DNA from: Elusimicrobiota bacterium
GTDB lineage: Bacteria; CG03; SLGR01
Length of the DNA: 59,712 nt
Direction of reading: 5' to 3'
Assembly (NCBI GenBank): GCA_003553445.1
Contig: PWEK01000103.1
Coordinates: 1 to 59,712 of the forward strand
The translations under genes and the position numbers were made by a program. Below, piece by piece: positions 52,523-59,712 of this stretch (position 1 is the stretch's first letter; each line of letters starts with the position of its first letter). The notes under the pieces are model-generated. The model saw only the letters and a list, made by a program, of their open reading frames with translations. It was not told the DNA's origin and did not search any database.

Positions 52523-53686
52523 ATGAAGGATAAGCAGGAGTTGAAAACTGAAAAAAAGGCAGGCAGAATTCTATTCTGCCAGGAAGAGCCCTCGGTGTAC
52601 GGGGATTTTAAAAGAGCAGCTGAAGAATCGGGTTACAGGATTGATTTTTCACCGGGCTTTGGGGGCTGCGCGGAGGATATTGAGAAAAAAACCTATGATG
52701 TAATAATTGCTGATGCCGAAGTAACAGACTTAAAAGAGGTATGCGCCAGGCTGGAGAAATTCTATGGCGAAGAGGGAAAAAAATATATTTTTTTAATACT
52801 TGCCTTAAAAAGAAAAAATATTCCCCCTGAACTGATACACAGAAATAATGTTTTTTATATAAAAAAACCAGCCGAAACAGATGATCTGATTCAGTATGTC
52901 GGGCAGAACATGAATCTGCTTCATGCTTTCAGAGAAAAAGACAGGTACTGTGATAAGCTGGTGGAGGCGAATAATAAGCTCACTGAGACGCTTATAGAGC
53001 TTAGAAAAATGAGAAATAAGCTTTTATATTCTGAAAAACTTGCCCTGATTGGAAACATGGCTTCAGGCGTCGCTCATGACTTAAGGACGCCTCTTTCAAG
53101 CATAGAAAATGTCACATATTACATTAAAAACTATGCAGATGTGAGGGATCCCGAAGCCGCTGAATACCTTGATGTTCTGTCGCGCGAAATAAGAACAATC
53201 GATAAAAAACTTTCTAACCTGATAAATTTTACAGGGAAAATTAAACTCATCAAAGGAAAGATTAATATAAGGCAGCTTGTTGATGATGCAGTAGATTCCC
53301 TGGATGTACCCCAGACGATAGCGGTTCATGTGGATATTGAACCGGAAGCGGAATATATTTACGCAGACAGGGAGAAATTCGGTCTTGCCTTAAGGAATAT
53401 AATTAAAAATGCGGTATCCGCGGTGGACAGGAAAAACGGGGTTGTCGCTGTAAGCTGTTCTTTAGAGAATGAGGTGTCTACACTAAAGGTAAGCGACAAC
53501 GGCTGCGGCATGGGCAGCGAAGCGGTAAATACCGTTTATGACCCCACGTACACAACAAGGGCCAAGGGAATAGGATTGGGACTGCCTATGGCAAAAGAGA
53601 TATTAAGGCGTCATAACGGGATGATAAATATTAAAAGCGCTCCCGGAAAAGGAACCGAAGTCGAAATGAGGCTTCCGGCAGAATGA
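52523..53686 (+). CDS. soluble sensor histidine kinase with receiver-like N-terminus
   Basis: This protein has 387 residues from ATG 52523, behind AAGGTGAG; an earlier in-frame GTG overlaps that site. Residues about 15-130 look like a receiver domain: GRILFCQEEPSV, VIIADAEVTDL with the phospho-acceptor-position Asp, and YIKKPAE. A coiled linker (about 135-165) leads to the H box ASGVAHDLRTPLSS with His near 184. The ATPase domain has N box IIKNAVSAV, DNGCGMG and GIGLGLPMAKEI. It has no membrane segment, so it is cytoplasmic. No response regulator lies beside it. Its divergent position makes control of the envelope operon a reasonable guess. Confidence 0.88.
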   Translation: MKDKQELKTEKKAGRILFCQEEPSVYGDFKRAAEESGYRIDFSPGFGGCAEDIEKKTYDVIIADAEVTDLKEVCARLEKFYGEEGKKYIFLILALKRKNIPPELIHRNNVFYIKKPAETDDLIQYVGQNMNLLHAFREKDRYCDKLVEANNKLTETLIELRKMRNKLLYSEKLALIGNMASGVAHDLRTPLSSIENVTYYIKNYADVRDPEAAEYLDVLSREIRTIDKKLSNLINFTGKIKLIKGKINIRQLVDDAVDSLDVPQTIAVHVDIEPEAEYIYADREKFGLALRNIIKNAVSAVDRKNGVVAVSCSLENEVSTLKVSDNGCGMGSEAVNTVYDPTYTTRAKGIGLGLPMAKEILRRHNGMINIKSAPGKGTEVEMRLPAE

Positions 53687-53759
53687 ATTCTAAGGGAGAG
53701 GATTCTCAGAATGAGGGCGAGCCGGGGCCCTGCTTAATTAACCTGATTGGAGGGTTAAA

Positions 53760-54773
53760 ATGTTTAATATAAGTAGACTCAATAAATATATTATAATTAT
53801 TATATTCTTGAGCTTCTCTTTATCAGCCTGCCGGAGGGAAGAGGTGAGTGAAACTAAAATCCTTTTTAATACCTACTGCAGCATCACCGTTTGGGCCTCG
53901 CAAAGGGGGGGAGAGGAAGCAATCCGGAGTGCATTTGAAAGAATGGGGGAGGTTGAGAGCAAGTTTAACATACACAGTGAAACCTCTCCGCTGTATCGTT
54001 TCAACAGGGAAGGCGGAGATATAGAGGATGATGAAATAGCGAATGTTGTTAAGGAGGCTCTTGAGATTGCCGGGAAAAGCAAAGGGGCCTTTGACCCTTC
54101 AGTTTATCCGCTTCTTGAGGTTTGGGGGATATACGGAGAGGGTTCCGGGATACCGGAAGAAAAACAGATTGAAAAAGCGCTTAAAAAAGTGGGGTATGAT
54201 AATATTTCAATTGAAAACGGACGTGTTTATTCCGCTGTGGAAGGGCTTGGCATTGACCTGGGGGGTATTGCAAAAGGGTATGCGGTGGATGAAGGAATAA
54301 AAGAGCTGAAGAGGGCGGGGATTGATTCGGCGCTGATAGATGCCGGCGGGGATATTTATGCTCTGGGCAGTAAGAACGGACGGGAGTGGCGCATAGGCCT
54401 GCAGAACCCCCGGGGCGAGGGAAACATGTCGGTTTTTAAAGTCTCCGACAGAGCAGTGGTTACGTCGGGTGACTATCACCGCTATTTTGAAGAGGGGGGT
54501 GACAGGTATCATCATATAATTGATCCTCAGACAGGTTATCCTTCCGAGGAAGTGGTGAGCGCTACGGTCATAGGGCCGAAGGCAATGACCGCGGACGGAT
54601 GGGCTACGGCTGTAATGGTTATGGGGGTACGGGAGGGGCTTGAAGCTATAAAAGAGATGGAGGAATATGAGGTTTTTATGATAACTTCGGAAGGGGAAGC
54701 CGTCAGCTCTCAAGGGTTGGATAAATACGTTGCGGATATGAATCTGGACTTGCTGCATAAACTGGATGAATGA
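53760..54773 (+). CDS. apbE: ApbE-family FAD:protein FMN transferase, lipoprotein
   Basis: This 337-residue protein has an N-terminal lipoprotein signal with lipobox LSAC near 24-27, so it is anchored in the periplasm. ApbE features follow: FNTYCSITVWA, LGIDLGGIAKGYAVDEG near 160, DAGGDIYALG near 190, and HHIIDPQTGYP near 260, then VIGPKAMTADGWATAVMVMG. The enzyme transfers FMN from FAD to Thr in partner proteins such as Rnf or Nqr subunits, none of which is in the window. GGAGGG is placed 6 bases before the ATG. It overlaps the next gene by 8 bases. Confidence 0.95.
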   Translation: MFNISRLNKYIIIIIFLSFSLSACRREEVSETKILFNTYCSITVWASQRGGEEAIRSAFERMGEVESKFNIHSETSPLYRFNREGGDIEDDEIANVVKEALEIAGKSKGAFDPSVYPLLEVWGIYGEGSGIPEEKQIEKALKKVGYDNISIENGRVYSAVEGLGIDLGGIAKGYAVDEGIKELKRAGIDSALIDAGGDIYALGSKNGREWRIGLQNPRGEGNMSVFKVSDRAVVTSGDYHRYFEEGGDRYHHIIDPQTGYPSEEVVSATVIGPKAMTADGWATAVMVMGVREGLEAIKEMEEYEVFMITSEGEAVSSQGLDKYVADMNLDLLHKLDE

Positions 54774-55446
54774 AGAGAAAAAACTTATACGGATTTTTGA
54801 CAGCCTTCTTAACTATTATGGTCCGGGCAAATGGTGGCCGGGAGAGACAGATTTTGAGATAATTGTCGGCGCTGTTCTTACGCAGAATGTTACCTGGGAA
54901 AACGCCTCGCGGGCTGTGGAGTCTCTTAAGAAAGACGGGCTTCTGGATTGTGAAAAGATACTTGAGGCAGAACACGAGGAGATTTCTTCAAGGATAAAAT
55001 CATCAAGATTCTATAACCAGAAAACAATCAAGCTGAAAAACTTCTGCAGATATCTTAAAGAACGCTACGGGGGAAATTTAGAGATAATGTTTTCCCGTAA
55101 GATGAAAGAACTCAGAAGAGAGCTGCTTGATATTAAGGGCATAGGAAAGGAGACCGCCGACAGCATACTTCTTTATGCCGGAAATAAACTGACTTTTGTG
55201 AGCGATGCATATACAAAAAGGTTTCTTTCCAGGCTGGGTATAATAGAAGAATCCGTGGGATATGACGAGATAAGGTCGTTTTTCATGAAAAACCTGCCGC
55301 AGGACCTGTATCTCTATAATGAATATCATGCGCTGATTGTCCGTCATGGATATACTCACTGCAAATCCAGGCCCCTCTGCCATGGCTGCCCGGTAATGGA
55401 TACCGGAGACGGCATATGCTGCGAGTATGCCCGGGAAGGGGTCTAG
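54766..55446 (+). CDS. HhH-GPD DNA glycosylase, MagIII/endonuclease III-like
   Basis: This 226-residue protein has WWPGETDFEIIVGAVLTQNVTW near the start by parts, the opening typical of MagIII-type 3-methyladenine glycosylases. The helix-hairpin-helix LLDIKGIGKETADSILLYAG lies near 120, and the catalytic Asp in VSDAYTKRF near 145. Endonuclease III has Lys where this has Glu (GKETA), so it should act as a monofunctional glycosylase without lyase activity. A Cys set near the end (HCKSRPLCHGCP and a later C) suggests a [4Fe-4S] cluster. The gene starts inside the end of apbE. Confidence 0.85.
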   Translation: MNEEKKLIRIFDSLLNYYGPGKWWPGETDFEIIVGAVLTQNVTWENASRAVESLKKDGLLDCEKILEAEHEEISSRIKSSRFYNQKTIKLKNFCRYLKERYGGNLEIMFSRKMKELRRELLDIKGIGKETADSILLYAGNKLTFVSDAYTKRFLSRLGIIEESVGYDEIRSFFMKNLPQDLYLYNEYHALIVRHGYTHCKSRPLCHGCPVMDTGDGICCEYAREGV

Positions 55447-56844
55447 TTGGCTGCGAAGGTCCTTCTGCTGAATGTAAATACTCTTTCTCCCCCGGTTGCG
55501 CCCGTCGGCCTGGAGTATGTGGGGGAGCATCTGAGGAAAAACGGGATAAATGTCGAGATTGGGGATTTAAATTTCTCGGGTGATATAAAGAAAACCCTCA
55601 GAGAGAACCGCCCGGATTTTATAGGCATATCCATAAGGAATACAGATGACTGCAGTTTTCCTTCCTCTTCTTTTTTTCTTCCCCGTATAAGAGATATATA
55701 CAGAGAGATCAAAAGCTATACCGACACTCCGGTGGTATTCGGAGGAGCGGGTTTTTCGGTGATGCCCCTGGAAGTAATGGAGTATCTGGATGCGGATTAC
55801 GGTATTTGCGGGGACGGTGAAGGAGCAATGCTTAAGTTTATAAATTCTTTTCCCGATCCGGAGAATGTAGAGAACCTTATCTACAGAAAAAACGGCGGCT
55901 ATATAATAAACCCGAGAAAGTATTTTCCGGTTGAAAATTTCAGCCCCCGCAGAAACCTTTTTGATAACCCCGCTTATTTCAGAATGGGCGGCATGGGTTC
56001 GGTTGAAACAAAGAGGGGATGCATGGGGAAATGCATATACTGCGCCGATCCTTTGTGCAGGGGTGAGAAAATACGGCTCAGGTCTCCCTCAAGCGCAGCG
56101 GAAGAGTTTGAGGCCCTGATGGAAAAGGGGGTTGACTGTTTTCACCTTTTGGACAGTGAGTTTAATATTCCCTACGGCCACGCGATTGACGTGTGCCGGG
56201 AGCTTATAAAAAAAGGGCTGAACAGGAAAATAAGCTGGTATGCTTACTGCTCCCCCGAAAGGTTTGACTCATACCTGGCCGGCATGATGAAAGAGGCGGG
56301 CTGTAAGGGAATAAACTTCGGCTCGGACAGCGCCAGTGACTCTGTCCTGGAAAACCTCGGGAGACTGCACAGGGCTGAGGATTTAAAGAATACGGGAAAG
56401 GCATGCCGGGAAGCGGAGCTTGTCTTCATGTTCGATATGCTTATAGGGGGCCCGGGGGAAAACAGAAAAACAGTTAAAGATACAATAGAAAGGGTAAAGG
56501 AAATCAAACCCGATGTTGCGGGAATAGCTCTCGGATTAAGGATTTACCCGGGTACGCCCCTTCATGGGATTGTAAAAAAGGAAGGGTTTAAAGAAAATAG
56601 AAACATTAAAGGGGATGTCGGAAAAAGCAGGGGTTTTCTTAAACCGGTGTTTTATATTTCATCTGAATTAAGAGGCGATATATTCAGTTTTTTTCAAGAA
56701 ATTACGGCCGGGGACGAAAGGTTTATGTTTTCATTCGGACAGAGTAAAAATTATAACTATAATGAAAACAGGGTTCTTTCAGAGGAAATCGATAAAGGCG
56801 CCCGCGGCGCCTTCTGGGACATATTAAGAAGGAGCAGAAAATAA
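55447..56844 (+). CDS. B12-binding radical SAM protein
   Basis: This 465-residue protein has an N-terminal cobalamin-binding-like Rossmann domain (about 1-140: VLLLNVNTLSPPVAPVGLEYVG, VVFGGAGFSVMP) and a radical SAM core at about 180-400. The cluster motif CMGKCIYC lies near 192-199 and the GGPGE motif near 335. It resembles the B12-dependent radical SAM group of methyltransferases and related enzymes; no substrate clue is present. It starts at TTG immediately after the previous stop, with GGAAGGGG upstream. The ICMT-like gene follows at 1 base, so they form an operon. Confidence 0.85.
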   Translation: MAAKVLLLNVNTLSPPVAPVGLEYVGEHLRKNGINVEIGDLNFSGDIKKTLRENRPDFIGISIRNTDDCSFPSSSFFLPRIRDIYREIKSYTDTPVVFGGAGFSVMPLEVMEYLDADYGICGDGEGAMLKFINSFPDPENVENLIYRKNGGYIINPRKYFPVENFSPRRNLFDNPAYFRMGGMGSVETKRGCMGKCIYCADPLCRGEKIRLRSPSSAAEEFEALMEKGVDCFHLLDSEFNIPYGHAIDVCRELIKKGLNRKISWYAYCSPERFDSYLAGMMKEAGCKGINFGSDSASDSVLENLGRLHRAEDLKNTGKACREAELVFMFDMLIGGPGENRKTVKDTIERVKEIKPDVAGIALGLRIYPGTPLHGIVKKEGFKENRNIKGDVGKSRGFLKPVFYISSELRGDIFSFFQEITAGDERFMFSFGQSKNYNYNENRVLSEEIDKGARGAFWDILRRSRK

Positions 56845-56845
56845 T

Positions 56846-57367
56846 ATGAATATCTTTATAATAACCGCCGCCGCTGTTTTTACGGCCATAGCGGTAGAGA
56901 CATTACTTCTCTACCTGGAGTATAAAGGAAAAAGGCTTACAGCCTGGTTCGGTAAAAAAGGATTTACAATACATGCTGTAACAACGGTTTTCCTGTGGGC
57001 TCTGGCGGGGGTAATGTTTCTGATTCTGCAGTTTGAGCCGCACCCGGAATTTCATAATATAGCTTTTCTGAAAGCAGCCGGGGGGATTATAGCCCTCGCC
57101 GGCTTCGCCGTGAGCCTTTGGGCTTTTTATCTTATGGGAGCAAAAAGGTCCCTGGGGATTAATTTTTTCAGGGAGGAGGTACCTGTGGAAGAAAGAGGGA
57201 TATACAGGTATCTCAGTAATCCCGAGGCAGCCGGACTCTGCTGGGGGTTTGCGGGCATAGCCCTCTTTACCGGCTCTATTTATAATTTAATCATAGCCCT
57301 TGAGATTATAGCCATAATGATACCCCACACTATTTTTGAGAACCTGCCGCTTAAAAATAAACGGTAA
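56846..57367 (+). CDS. isoprenylcysteine/phospholipid methyltransferase-like membrane protein
   Basis: This 173-residue protein has four or five membrane segments. The C-terminal half carries the ICMT/PEMT-type signature: VEERGIYRYLSNPEAAGLCWG near 112 by parts, and the last helix ends IMIPHTIFENLPLKN, whereas the family has a conserved HP..E arrangement. Such proteins methylate lipids or isoprenyl-cysteine, but here the binding residues are partly altered (PHTIFEN), so activity is uncertain. It is probably co-transcribed with the radical SAM protein upstream. Confidence 0.65.
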   Translation: MNIFIITAAAVFTAIAVETLLLYLEYKGKRLTAWFGKKGFTIHAVTTVFLWALAGVMFLILQFEPHPEFHNIAFLKAAGGIIALAGFAVSLWAFYLMGAKRSLGINFFREEVPVEERGIYRYLSNPEAAGLCWGFAGIALFTGSIYNLIIALEIIAIMIPHTIFENLPLKNKR

Positions 57368-57514
57368 GGAGTACAGGGGTTTTTCAATTTATGGCCCGAT
57401 GCATGGCCTTTAAGGAAATTTCCCGGTTATATTCTAAAGAAATGAAAAACTTTATTTTAGTTTGACAATTCCGGTAAAAAAATCATCATAGATTTAGGCA
57501 GGTTAATTTTTACG

Positions 57515-58138
57515 ATGAGGGCATACATTTTTGCAGTAATTTTCATTCTTTACTTAAGAATTGTCGGATGGACAAGCAGGGTAAGGTATATCGGTGAAGA
57601 AAGTATTCCCGCAAGGCCGTTTGTCTACATTTTCTGGCACCGCCATATATTTTTCGTATCGTACTCTCACAGGGCCCGGGCTATCAGGGTTCTTCTATCA
57701 ACTTCAAAAGACGGTGATATTGCCGCTTTGACAAATAAGTGGCTGGGCCACAGGGTAATCCGGGGCACGGCCTCCTCTCCCAGAGAGGGGGCAAGGTCAA
57801 TTGTGCAGATGATGGGCTGCCTCAGGAGGGGGCATGTTGTTGCCATGGTTCCAGACGGACCGAGAGGCCCGCGCCTTAAGGCCAAAAAAGGGGCGGCTTA
57901 TATTTCCGATAAATTAGACTGTCCCCTGGTTCCCATTGCCTGGGCGGCTAAAAGAAAGACTGAATTAAGAAGCTGGGACAGGACCGTCATCCCCTTTCCC
58001 TTTAACGATATAGTGGTAGTTGAGGGTAAGCCCCTCTATTTGAAGGGGTTTCGGAATATGGAAGAAGCGCAGAGAGAGATTACGGATAGGCTCAATGAAG
58101 TCAACAGTCTGGCTGAAAGTAGGCTTGAAGAGAAGTGA
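57515..58138 (+). CDS. DUF374 lysophospholipid acyltransferase-like protein
   Basis: This 207-residue protein has an N-terminal hydrophobic anchor and the DUF374 plan: FVYIFWHRHIFFVSY near 35, STSKDGDIAALTNKWLG near 68, RGTASSPREGARSIVQ, VAMVPDGPRGPRLKAKKG near 112, and CPLVPIAWAA. DUF374 is the short acyltransferase group linked to lipid A or envelope lipid synthesis. The His of the WHRH segment may replace the usual HX4D. The ribosome site is weak. A TTGACA at 57462-57467 suggests a promoter, but the -10 box is poor. Confidence 0.85.
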   Translation: MRAYIFAVIFILYLRIVGWTSRVRYIGEESIPARPFVYIFWHRHIFFVSYSHRARAIRVLLSTSKDGDIAALTNKWLGHRVIRGTASSPREGARSIVQMMGCLRRGHVVAMVPDGPRGPRLKAKKGAAYISDKLDCPLVPIAWAAKRKTELRSWDRTVIPFPFNDIVVVEGKPLYLKGFRNMEEAQREITDRLNEVNSLAESRLEEK

Positions 58139-58158
58139 ATATATTCGGGAGAATAATA

Positions 58159-59712
58159 ATGAGATTAAATAATAATGATGTTTCAAGGATGTTCAGCGAG
58201 ACAGCGGATCTTCTTGAAATTAAGGGGGATAATCCTTTCAGAATAAGGGCATACAGGAATGCGGCCCGTACGGTTGAAAACCTGACTGAAAGCGTATCTG
58301 ATATGATAGAAAGGGGGGAAAAGCTGTCGAAGCTTCCGGGCATAGGCAGTGACCTGGAGGGAAAGATAAAAGACATAGCTTTAACGGGAAAATTTGAGAA
58401 ACTCGAGGAGCTAAAGAGAGAGCTTCCGGGAGATATGAGCCGTATGATGAATGTGGCGGGGTTGGGCCCCAGGCGATTAAAGAAAATAAATGAGGAGCTT
58501 GGCGTAACAACTCTCGATGAGCTGGAGAAAACTGCGAGAGACCGCAGGATAAGGGGGCTTGAGGGATTGGGGGAGAAAACAGAGAAGGCGATAATTGAGA
58601 GCATAGAGCGGTTGAGAGAAACCGAGGGCACTTTTGTTATAGCGCAGGCGCGGGAATCCGCTGAAGAGTTAATAGATTATTTAAAAGAGGGCGGGGGGAT
58701 AAAAAAGATAGAGGTGGCCGGTTCTTTGAGAAGGTGCAGGGAGACGGTCGGTGACATAGATATACTTGTCTGCGCGGAAGAAAAAAATATGCTGATGCGC
58801 AGGTTTGTCGGCTTTGAAAGAGTAAATAAGGTCATATCAAAAGGAGAAACCCGTTCTTCGGTTCTGCTTAACTCGGGAATGCAGGTTGATTTAAGGGTGG
58901 TTGCAGAAGAAAGTTTTGGGGCCGCCCTATCGTATTTTACCGGTTCAAAGGAACATAATATCCAAATAAGAAAAAGAGGGCTTAGCAGGGGGCTGAAGAT
59001 TAATGAATACGGTGTCTTTAAGGGGGATGAGAGGGTTGCCGGAAAGAGCGAGAGTAGTGTTTACCGCAGGCTTGGCCTTGATTATATTCCCCCCGAGCTG
59101 AGGGAGAACCGCGGTGAGATAGAGGCGGCTGAAAAAGGGAATCTGCCGGAGCTGCTGAAAACGGGGGATATCAGGGGAGACCTTCACATGCACACTAACC
59201 TTACGGACGGGCAAAACACTCTAGAGGAAATGGTTAAAGGCTGCAGGGATAGGGGTTATGATTACGTTGCGGTGAGCGAACATTCGAGGCAGGTTGCGAT
59301 AGCCGGGGGGATTGATGAAGAAACCCTGGAAAAGAGAATTGAAGAGATAAACAGGCTTAACGAGGAAATAGAGGGAATCCATATACTCAACTCTATCGAG
59401 GTTGATATAATGGCTGACGGAACCCTTGACCTTTCCGACAGCGTGCTTGAAAAGCTTGATCTGACCGTATGCTCGGTGCATTATAAGTTTAATATGACTG
59501 AAAAAGAAATGACGAAAAGAATAATAAAAGCGATGGAAAACAGGAATTTTAATATACTGGGTCATCCTACCGGAAGAATGCTCAATGACAGGCAGCCCTA
59601 TAAAGTAAATATGAAAGAAATTCTGAAAGCGGCCGGGGATAACAACTGCTTTATGGAGCTTAACGCGCACCCTAAAAGACTTGATCTTAATGACATTAAG
59701 ATCAAGTCAGAT
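58159..59712 (+). CDS. PolX-type DNA polymerase with PHP domain (partial, runs off end)
   Basis: A reading frame of 518 codons is open to the window edge, so the 3' end is missing. Residues about 1-120 carry helix-hairpin-helix motifs (LSKLPGIGSDLEGKIKDI, MMNVAGLGPRRLKKI, GLEGLGEKTEKAI). The X-family nucleotidyltransferase at about 165-315 has GSLRRCRETVGDIDIL with its metal Asp pair, VDLRVV and FTGSKEHN. The PHP exonuclease domain starts near 335 with GDLHMHTNLTDG and continues HSR, EVDIM and LGHPTGRML. Such proteins perform gap-filling repair. GGGAG stands before the ATG. Full bacterial PolX is about 570 residues, so some 50 are lost. Confidence 0.95.
   Translation, partial: MRLNNNDVSRMFSETADLLEIKGDNPFRIRAYRNAARTVENLTESVSDMIERGEKLSKLPGIGSDLEGKIKDIALTGKFEKLEELKRELPGDMSRMMNVAGLGPRRLKKINEELGVTTLDELEKTARDRRIRGLEGLGEKTEKAIIESIERLRETEGTFVIAQARESAEELIDYLKEGGGIKKIEVAGSLRRCRETVGDIDILVCAEEKNMLMRRFVGFERVNKVISKGETRSSVLLNSGMQVDLRVVAEESFGAALSYFTGSKEHNIQIRKRGLSRGLKINEYGVFKGDERVAGKSESSVYRRLGLDYIPPELRENRGEIEAAEKGNLPELLKTGDIRGDLHMHTNLTDGQNTLEEMVKGCRDRGYDYVAVSEHSRQVAIAGGIDEETLEKRIEEINRLNEEIEGIHILNSIEVDIMADGTLDLSDSVLEKLDLTVCSVHYKFNMTEKEMTKRIIKAMENRNFNILGHPTGRMLNDRQPYKVNMKEILKAAGDNNCFMELNAHPKRLDLNDIKIKSD

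Noticed and set aside
53685-53712. ATTCT...AGAAT hairpin after the histidine kinase
   Set aside because: The stem is bulged and not followed by T residues; it matches neither an FMN riboswitch nor a terminator.
57462-57490. TTGACA before the DUF374 acyltransferase gene
   Set aside because: The -35 box is perfect, but no acceptable -10 box occurs at 16-18 bases, so it is mentioned only in the gene entry.
1-59712. CRISPR arrays, tRNA or rRNA genes, insertion sequences, phage or toxin-antitoxin genes
   Set aside because: I looked for repeat-spacer patterns, transposase or integrase motifs and tRNA-like ends in the gaps and saw none; most of the window is tightly packed genes.

Overview
The window is bacterial chromosome, densely coded on both strands, with no rRNA, tRNA, CRISPR, insertion sequence or phage gene that I can see. 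Outer-membrane barrels, signal peptides, a lipobox and a PorV-type protein point to a two-membrane cell. The fibronectin-III-rich exported proteins, with C-terminal modules like those cleaved off by type IX secretion, resemble proteins of uncultured lineages around Elusimicrobiota, Omnitrophota and the FCB group. That placement is an impression from protein style, not a measured result. Promoters look like plain sigma-70 (TTGACA-17-TATAAT), Shine-Dalgarno sites are mostly clear, and TTG, GTG and apparently one CTG serve as starts.

Layout. 1-5.7 kb is an ion-transport group: an SLC12-type cotransporter, a ClC chloride transporter fused to CBS domains and a histidine-kinase-type ATPase domain, and an MnhG antiporter subunit fused to a PTS EIIA-like domain. 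5.7-9.7 kb holds a pair of divergent consensus promoters, a YccF membrane protein, a Cys-rich PurL-like protein, a DUF89 protein and a NIF3 protein. 10.3-20 kb is a surface locus: GLUG/FN3 proteins (one truncated), a subtilisin, a TPR-barrel protein, an ECF sigma/anti-sigma pair and a repeat protein, closed by a strong terminator. 20.9-24.6 kb is an iron-sulfur/iron-export operon (cysteine desulfurase, NifU, JAMM protease, FetA, FetB). 24.8-28 kb is an arsenic operon (ArsR, ArsP-type permease, small thioredoxin, ArsC, Acr3). 28-34 kb carries housekeeping genes (HisF, a tRNA-thiolation-like protein, RNase R, a methyltransferase, HtpX, MaoC). 34-39.4 kb is a stress group: divergent ClpB and Hsp20 flanking a palindrome, an HspR-like MerR regulator overlapping a diadenylate-cyclase-like gene, and a membrane metalloprotease.

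41-52.1 kb is a minus-strand envelope operon: a small secreted protein, an Ig-like periplasmic chaperone, a second secreted protein with a sorting-like tail, a PorV/PorQ-type barrel, a carbohydrate-binding protein, a 1719-residue glycoamylase-domain protein with seven FG-GAP repeats, and a third relative of the small secreted protein. A histidine kinase is transcribed divergently from it. 53.8-59.7 kb has ApbE, a MagIII-like glycosylase, a radical SAM protein, an ICMT-like membrane protein, a DUF374 acyltransferase and a PolX-type polymerase that runs off the end.

The most likely undescribed biology is the envelope operon with its kinase and structured leader, the ion-transport group with two transporter-regulator fusions, and the heat-shock/diadenylate-cyclase coupling. 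All functions are read from motifs; no database search was possible.
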